DNA from: Candidatus Gastranaerophilales bacterium
GTDB lineage: Bacteria; Cyanobacteriota; Vampirovibrionia; Gastranaerophilales; Gastranaerophilaceae
NCBI GenBank assembly: GCA_905235825.1
Contig: CAJONH010000082.1
Span: 1-10,875 of the forward strand
Reading direction: 5' to 3'
Length of the DNA stretch: 10,875 nucleotides
Part shown: piece by piece, positions 7,457 to 10,875 of the stretch
How positions within the stretch are numbered: the stretch's first letter is position 1
How the letters are laid out: each line of letters opens with the position of its first letter
Notes under the pieces: model-generated
What the model was told of the DNA's origin: nothing
The model's database searches: none
The model's input: only the letters and a program-made list of their open reading frames with translations
Program-made: the position numbers and the translations under genes

Positions 7457-7966
7457 TTACTTATGAATTTTCTTTGCTAAATTACTTATTTTTTCCGGAA
7501 TTGATGTAACATAATTCCAAACTTTACCCGCACAATTTTTTATTTTATCGCCTATTGATAAGGATGAAATTTTTTGTTTTACGGCTGAACCAGCATCTTT
7601 TATTTTAACACCGGCTGTTGAAAAACCTGTTTTTAATGTTTCTCCTGCTTTTTGTGCGTGAGTTTTCAATGTATTAGCTATATCTTTTTGTTTTAAATTT
7701 TCATAAGTTTTTCCTGCAAAATCTTTGACAGAATTAAATGCATTTTTAATATGTCCTCTGCCTTTATATATGCCAAAACCTGCCATTAAAGCTAAAGCAC
7801 CGCCGCCTATTATTTCTCCGATGTTTGTTCGTTCTTTATGTCTTTTAATAAAACCATCGGGTTTAAGCTCTCCTGTTTTTATATTATTTCCTGCATTGTA
7901 ATTGTTTAATGCTTCACTTCCGTACGGTGATACATACGATTCATGTCCTATCGGCGATAACGTCAT
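7457..7966 (-). CDS. Hypothetical 169-aa protein with one Gly-rich hydrophobic segment and basic amphipathic tail
   Basis: I do not recognise this family. The start is well supported: AAGGAGT (7973-7979 on the complement) lies about seven bases before the ATG. The N-terminal 38 residues are polar and probably disordered, with no signal peptide. A basic patch (KRHKER, 41-46) precedes a Gly/Ala-rich hydrophobic stretch (about 49-67) able to span or dip into a membrane. The remaining hundred residues form Lys-rich amphipathic helices with Ala/Gly faces, reminiscent of apolipoprotein-like or LEA-like membrane-binding repeats. It is the first gene of a two-gene operon with the 574-aa protein; the intergenic gap is 11 bases. 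It may be a membrane-tethered partner of that protein, which is inference from adjacency and shared layout. Confidence 0.78.
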   Translation of the reverse strand: MTLSPIGHESYVSPYGSEALNNYNAGNNIKTGELKPDGFIKRHKERTNIGEIIGGGALALMAGFGIYKGRGHIKNAFNSVKDFAGKTYENLKQKDIANTLKTHAQKAGETLKTGFSTAGVKIKDAGSAVKQKISSLSIGDKIKNCAGKVWNYVTSIPEKISNLAKKIHK

Positions 7967-7998
7967 ACACTTACTCCTTATTTACCTAACAATCTGTT

Positions 7999-8004
7999 AT
8001 TATA
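7999..8004 (-). promoter_or_regulatory. Possible -10 for the hypothetical two-gene operon
   Basis: On the - strand this reads TATAAT and lies 32 bases upstream of the ATG, so a transcript would include the strong Shine-Dalgarno. The -35 position 17 bases upstream (AATTTC) is poor. It is the best candidate promoter for the pair, but weakly supported. Confidence 0.35.
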
Positions 8005-8033
8005 AAAACAAATTTATTTAGGAAATTGACTAT

Positions 8034-8062
8034 TTGTAAATTAATATAACTTATTTTATATA
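8034..8062 (+). promoter_or_regulatory. Candidate promoter for the TPR gene
   Basis: TTGTAA (8034-8039) and TATATA (8057-8062) are 17 bases apart on the + strand. The predicted transcript starts near 8070, giving an untranslated leader of roughly 88 bases. The leader holds a weak stem (ATGAAGT near 8083 against ACTTTCAT near 8105) that I do not consider a riboswitch. TATA-like sequence at 8135-8146 is too close to the start codon to serve as a promoter. Confidence 0.4.
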
Positions 8063-8157
8063 GTTCTGATGCCCTACACCAAATGAAGTATTTTATGTCT
8101 AAAAACTTTCATTTTTTTGCAAATTATCGGATGATATATATATAAAGGAATAAGTTG

Positions 8158-9834
8158 ATGTTAGAAGAAAAAATTGAAAATAATTTTGAATATAAATTTG
8201 AAGGCAATTTTGATTTGGATTCTATGGCACAGGATTACATGGAGTTTGCACGCAAATACCATGAACAATACCTGATAAAAGGTAAACGGTCAGACTTGGA
8301 TAATGCCGTAGATAATTACATTGATGCAATTAAATTTAATCCTAATATAGCTGAAGCATACTATAGACTGGCAACATTATTATGGGATAAAGGTGAAATA
8401 AATTTAAATTCGGCAATAGAACAGTGCAAATCAGCAATAAATATTTCTCCGAATAATCCGAATGCACGTATATACGCAGCTTGTTTCCTTGAAATGGCAA
8501 AGAATTATGATGAAGCCGAAAAAGAGTTAAAAGAAGCAATTAAACTTGAACCTTTTAAATCGGCAAGATCCAGATTTTCTCTTGCCTCTTTGTATTTGGA
8601 TAAAATGCAGGAACAGAACATAAATGTAAAAGACTTTTCTCAATCTTTATATTATATGATTTCAGGGAGTATAAGTCTTGCGTTTGATTATCCTTCTCTA
8701 AGAATGCTGTATAAAAATATTGCGAAAAATTTCTCTTTAATGTTTTATGATACATTAGGCAAATTTTGGGAAAATACAAAAAACTATGCTATGGCGGTTA
8801 AGGCTTATGATAAAGCTGCACATAAAATAGGCAGAGATGAAATCTTTTATAAAAAAATAGGGGATATAAGCGTTAAAGAAGATTCTGTAGCAACAGCAAG
8901 ACAATGCTATTTAAAAGCACTTGAAAATAATCCCAATGACAAAGAATTATTAAAAAAAGTTGCGGCAATTACAAAAGAACACTTTGAAGATGATGTTGAT
9001 ACAGCGTTAGATTGTTATACAAAACTTTTAGCACTTGAAGAAGATAATGCAAATATTTATTATGAATTAGGTCATCTTTATTTAAAGAAAGAAGATTTTA
9101 TTAATTCAATAAATGCATTTAAACTGGCATTGGAAAAAGATGAATCAAATCCGTTTTATCACAACGCATTAGCTTATGCACTTGTTAAAGCAGACCAGTA
9201 TGATGAAGCGTGCATGCATTATAAATATGCAATTGAAAAAAATCCCGATGCAGAATGGACAGCAATAGTATGTCAAGCACTCGCTGCATTATATAATAAA
9301 GTATATGATGATATAGATAATGCAATAGATATGTTAAAGAATTCTATTCTTTTGGATAGAAATAATGATGAAGCATTTGTCGAACTGGGTGATATATATA
9401 TGGAAACAGAAGATTTAGACAGTGCAATTAAGGCATATTGTGAAGCTATAAAGTTATGTTCAACAAAGGCTGCCACATTTAATAAGTGTGCAATGGCATT
9501 ATGGCAGAAGGATTATATAGAAGAAGCCATTATCGCATGTAATAAGGCTATAAATGCCGATAGTGAATATTATGCGGCATATAATAATCTGGGTGTTATA
9601 TACTTGGACGGAATACGTAATTTAAAAGAAGCAAAAAAATTATTTAAAGAAGCAATAAGTATAAAACGTGATTATGTAATGGCTCATTTTAATTTAGGCA
9701 GAGTATATAAAGAACTGGGTGAATTTGTTGAAGCAGCAAAATGTTTTCAAACAGCATTAGAACTTAATGAAATTGAACCCGAATTGGAATCTGACGAAAT
9801 TAGAAATAAATTATATTCTTTATTTGATGTATAG
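8158..9834 (+). CDS. Tetratricopeptide-repeat protein, all-TPR solenoid
   Basis: This 558-aa protein has no signal peptide or membrane segment, so it is probably a cytoplasmic scaffold. From about residue 30 to the end it is built of roughly 13 TPR units of 34-36 residues, each with the pattern of small and aromatic residues such as AYYRLATLLW, IYYELGHLYLKKEDF, AFVELGDIYMETEDL, AAYNNLGVIYL and AHFNLGRVYKELGEFVEA, commonly closing with a Pro or Asn helix break. The middle (about 135-190) diverges and is harder to assign. TPR solenoids bind protein partners; there is no enzymatic domain and the partner is unknown. The ATG at 8158 is chosen over a TTG at 8155 because AAGGAA (8145-8150) then lies at the ideal seven-base distance. 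It is divergent from the hypothetical pair and is followed by a strong terminator. Confidence 0.9.
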   Translation: MLEEKIENNFEYKFEGNFDLDSMAQDYMEFARKYHEQYLIKGKRSDLDNAVDNYIDAIKFNPNIAEAYYRLATLLWDKGEINLNSAIEQCKSAINISPNNPNARIYAACFLEMAKNYDEAEKELKEAIKLEPFKSARSRFSLASLYLDKMQEQNINVKDFSQSLYYMISGSISLAFDYPSLRMLYKNIAKNFSLMFYDTLGKFWENTKNYAMAVKAYDKAAHKIGRDEIFYKKIGDISVKEDSVATARQCYLKALENNPNDKELLKKVAAITKEHFEDDVDTALDCYTKLLALEEDNANIYYELGHLYLKKEDFINSINAFKLALEKDESNPFYHNALAYALVKADQYDEACMHYKYAIEKNPDAEWTAIVCQALAALYNKVYDDIDNAIDMLKNSILLDRNNDEAFVELGDIYMETEDLDSAIKAYCEAIKLCSTKAATFNKCAMALWQKDYIEEAIIACNKAINADSEYYAAYNNLGVIYLDGIRNLKEAKKLFKEAISIKRDYVMAHFNLGRVYKELGEFVEAAKCFQTALELNEIEPELESDEIRNKLYSLFDV

Positions 9835-9854
9835 AACGATTATATACAGGTACA

Positions 9855-9880
9855 AAAAAGAAGCCTTTCGGCTTCTTTTT
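9855..9880. terminator. Bidirectional intrinsic terminator
   Basis: The stem GAAGCC (9860-9865) pairs perfectly with GGCTTC (9870-9875) across a four-base loop TTTC. The stem is flanked by A5 on the left and T5 on the right, extending it to 11 base pairs. Read on either strand it is a GC-rich hairpin followed by a U-run. It lies 20 bases after the TPR stop and 23 bases beyond the Skp-like stop, so it should end both convergent transcripts. Confidence 0.93.
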
Positions 9881-9903
9881 ACTATAATAATACCTTATAA
9901 ATT

Positions 9904-10356
9904 CTATTTTTTAGGGGTATTTAAAATTTGAATAATATCATTAGTAACATCAACACCGCCGGCATAAATAACGGCACTGTCAACAATTGCATCAAGTTTT
10001 TTTGCTGCCGCAACTGATTTGCAAGCTGCAAGAACATTATCTCTGATTGTTTTTTCTTTTTGTGCTGTTAAAGTATTAATTTTCTCAGCTTTTGCAGCAA
10101 ATTCTTTTTGAACTTGATCTTCAAAAGTTTTCTTTTGAAGCGGCGATTCAATAGCTTTAAATTGCTTATCTTTATCTAAAGCATATTGACGAAGCTCTGC
10201 ACTTTTGTTGTCAATTTCTTTATATGCATTGCGAGCAAATGAATATTCATTTAATACCTTATCAAAATCCGCATAGCCGATAGTTGCAGCACTAGCATAT
10301 AAATTAGCACTTAACATAATTATAAAAGCCGCCAAAATAAGTTTTATTCTTTTCAT
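9904..10356 (-). CDS. Skp/OmpH-family periplasmic chaperone
   Basis: Skp-type proteins are periplasmic trimeric holdases that keep unfolded outer-membrane proteins soluble on the way to the BAM complex. This 150-aa protein has a classic signal peptide (MKRIK, hydrophobic core, cleavage after YASA near residue 23). The mature start, ATIGYADFDKVLNEY, matches the family's IGYVD-KVL opening. Residues about 40-110 form the Lys/Gln/Glu-rich coiled-coil arms, and the C-terminus (DAIVDSAVIYAGGVDVTNDI) is the canonical closing beta element. AGGAGG lies four bases before the ATG. The gene stands alone, without bamA, lpxD or fabZ next to it as in Proteobacteria. It shares a bidirectional terminator with the TPR gene and has its own promoter. 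Confidence 0.9.
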   Translation of the reverse strand: MKRIKLILAAFIIMLSANLYASAATIGYADFDKVLNEYSFARNAYKEIDNKSAELRQYALDKDKQFKAIESPLQKKTFEDQVQKEFAAKAEKINTLTAQKEKTIRDNVLAACKSVAAAKKLDAIVDSAVIYAGGVDVTNDIIQILNTPKK

Positions 10357-10377
10357 ATTTCCTCCTATTTTATAGAC

Positions 10378-10406
10378 ATTTTAGCAAAGTTAAACAATAA
10401 AAACAA
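10378..10406 (-). promoter_or_regulatory. Promoter of the Skp-like gene, extended -10
   Basis: On the - strand TTGTTT (10406-10401) and TAAAAT (10383-10378) are 17 bases apart, and TGC directly precedes the -10, giving an extended -10 motif. Transcription would start near 10371, leaving a leader of about 15 bases that contains the AGGAGG ribosome-binding site. This is the best-formed promoter in the window. Confidence 0.65.
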
Positions 10407-10419
10407 TTATTTATTTTAA

Positions 10420-10554
10420 CTTTTACAAATAATTATAGAATTTCAAATTTTTAGTATTTTATGCAAGAAATTAGAACATGATATTTTAAAACTTAATGAA
10501 AATGGTAATTGTTATTTTGTTGATTATAAATGCAATAAAAAGAAAAAACATTAA
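10420..10554 (+). pseudogene. Start-less open frame, possible gene remnant (+ strand)
   Basis: The frame is open for 44 codons from just after a TAA at 10417-10419 to the TAA at 10552-10554, but has no ATG, GTG or TTG start. The last 30 residues read like a protein C-terminus (KKLEHDILKLNENGNCYFVD, then a Lys-rich tail). It could be the 3' end of a gene whose front was lost, or chance in AT-rich DNA. No family is recognised. Confidence 0.25.
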
Positions 10555-10730
10555 ATTGCATCCTCGCCCTGTTCAAGTGTTTTATACCATTCTTTTGTTG
10601 TTTTACCCCGCATAGCATTGGCTAATAGATGTCTATTAACAGGTACATAACCTTGTTTTATGCCTTTTTCATCTATCCTTTGAGCAAAATTCTTTAAATT
10701 TCTAACTATTATTGCTTTATATTTTTTATT
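10551..10730 (-). pseudogene. C-terminal gene fragment without a start codon (- strand)
   Basis: On the - strand an open frame ends at the TAA complementary to 10551-10553. Its last 52 or so residues look protein-like: NLKNFAQRIDEKGIKQGYVP, then NRHLLANAMRGK and EWYKTLEQGEDAI. G+C here is higher than in the flanking DNA. The frame stays open back to 10841 but contains no ATG, GTG or TTG except a Met only 20 residues from the end, and its upstream part overlaps the better-supported + strand gene at 10780. I therefore read it as the surviving 3' end of a decayed or recombined gene. I do not recognise the family. The + strand fragment meets it tail to tail with overlapping stop codons. Confidence 0.4.
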
Positions 10731-10739
10731 TAATAGAAT
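10712..10739 (+). promoter_or_regulatory. Possible promoter for the right-edge gene
   Basis: TTGCTT (10712-10717) and TAGAAT (10734-10739) are 16 bases apart, about 40 bases upstream of the ATG at 10780. The spacing is acceptable, but the surrounding DNA is so A/T-rich that this is only suggestive. Confidence 0.3.
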
Positions 10740-10779
10740 AAAAAATAAATTAAAGTAATATCTTGGAGTTTTGATTTTA

Positions 10780-10875
10780 ATGACTATAAATATAAAATAT
10801 CTTTTTATATATTTTAAAATTTCAATAGTGTTATCGTTAATTTATATTGTAGCTTTTGGAATACTTTTGCATAAA
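10780..10875 (+). CDS. Partial membrane protein, 5' end only
   Basis: The frame opens with ATG at 10780 and is uninterrupted for 32 codons to the window edge. GGAG at 10765-10768 lies 11 bases upstream, slightly far but usable. The peptide starts MTINIKYLF and continues as a hydrophobic segment (ISIVLSLIYIVAFGILL) that looks like a membrane anchor or an uncleaved signal sequence, with a basic residue near its front. Function cannot be assigned from this fragment. It is the most gene-like frame in this corner and contradicts the upstream extension of the - strand fragment. Confidence 0.5.
   Translation, partial: MTINIKYLFIYFKISIVLSLIYIVAFGILLHK

Noticed and set aside
5969..7509. Several + strand frames of 68-78 codons opposite the 574-aa gene.
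   Set aside because: They have hydrophobic shadow-like composition, arising because AT-rich Lys/Asn codons read as Phe/Leu/Ile on the other strand.
8070..8154. Leader of the TPR gene as a possible riboswitch.
   Set aside because: Only one weak A/T-rich stem with a bulge is seen, with no conserved core, no terminator hairpin and no metabolic gene downstream.
10741..10841. Upstream extension of the - strand fragment as a longer 96-residue gene.
   Set aside because: It lacks any usual start codon and conflicts with a + strand ATG frame that has a Shine-Dalgarno and a clear hydrophobic segment.

Overview
The window is strongly AT-rich (about 30% G+C by eye, with A/T third codon positions throughout). 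It encodes a diderm-type envelope: an Skp/OmpH-like periplasmic chaperone and a TolC/NodT-type outer-membrane efflux channel, plus UppS for the undecaprenyl carrier. No gene names the host outright. Low G+C, many TPR proteins, a GAF/HD-GYP signalling protein and family-less membrane-linked proteins would fit a gut Gastranaerophilales/Melainabacteria-type genome, but that placement is inference and other AT-rich diderms are possible. No rRNA, tRNA, CRISPR array, insertion sequence or origin was found.

Layout. Positions 1-341 are an AT-rich leader with no convincing gene. Positions 342-1656 hold a tight housekeeping pair on the + strand: uppS (undecaprenyl diphosphate synthase) and rdgB (XTP/dITP pyrophosphatase), one base apart. 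Positions 1746-4271 hold a signalling pair: a TPR-GAF-HD-GYP protein, predicted to degrade cyclic-di-GMP, and a NarL/LuxR-type response regulator whose ATG follows the upstream stop codon directly. After 77 bases with a plausible promoter comes an outer-membrane efflux channel (4349-5698).

Positions 5721-7966 on the - strand hold a two-gene operon of unknown function: a 169-aa protein with a perfect Shine-Dalgarno, then a 574-aa mostly helical protein with an N-terminal hydrophobic segment and a cluster of C-terminal ones. This is the best candidate here for something undescribed. A divergent intergenic region (7967-8157) leads to a cytoplasmic protein built almost wholly of about 13 TPR units (8158-9834). 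A strong bidirectional terminator (9855-9880) separates it from the convergent Skp/OmpH gene (9904-10356, - strand), which has its own promoter with an extended -10.

The right end (about 10410-10779) looks eroded: two start-less open frames on opposite strands converge with overlapping stop codons. A new + strand membrane-protein gene begins at 10780 and runs off the edge.

How the genes may work together: UppS, the efflux channel and Skp all serve the envelope. The HD-GYP/response-regulator pair could link a small-molecule signal (GAF) to cyclic-di-GMP turnover and transcription, and the efflux gene just downstream is a possible target. That last link rests on position alone.
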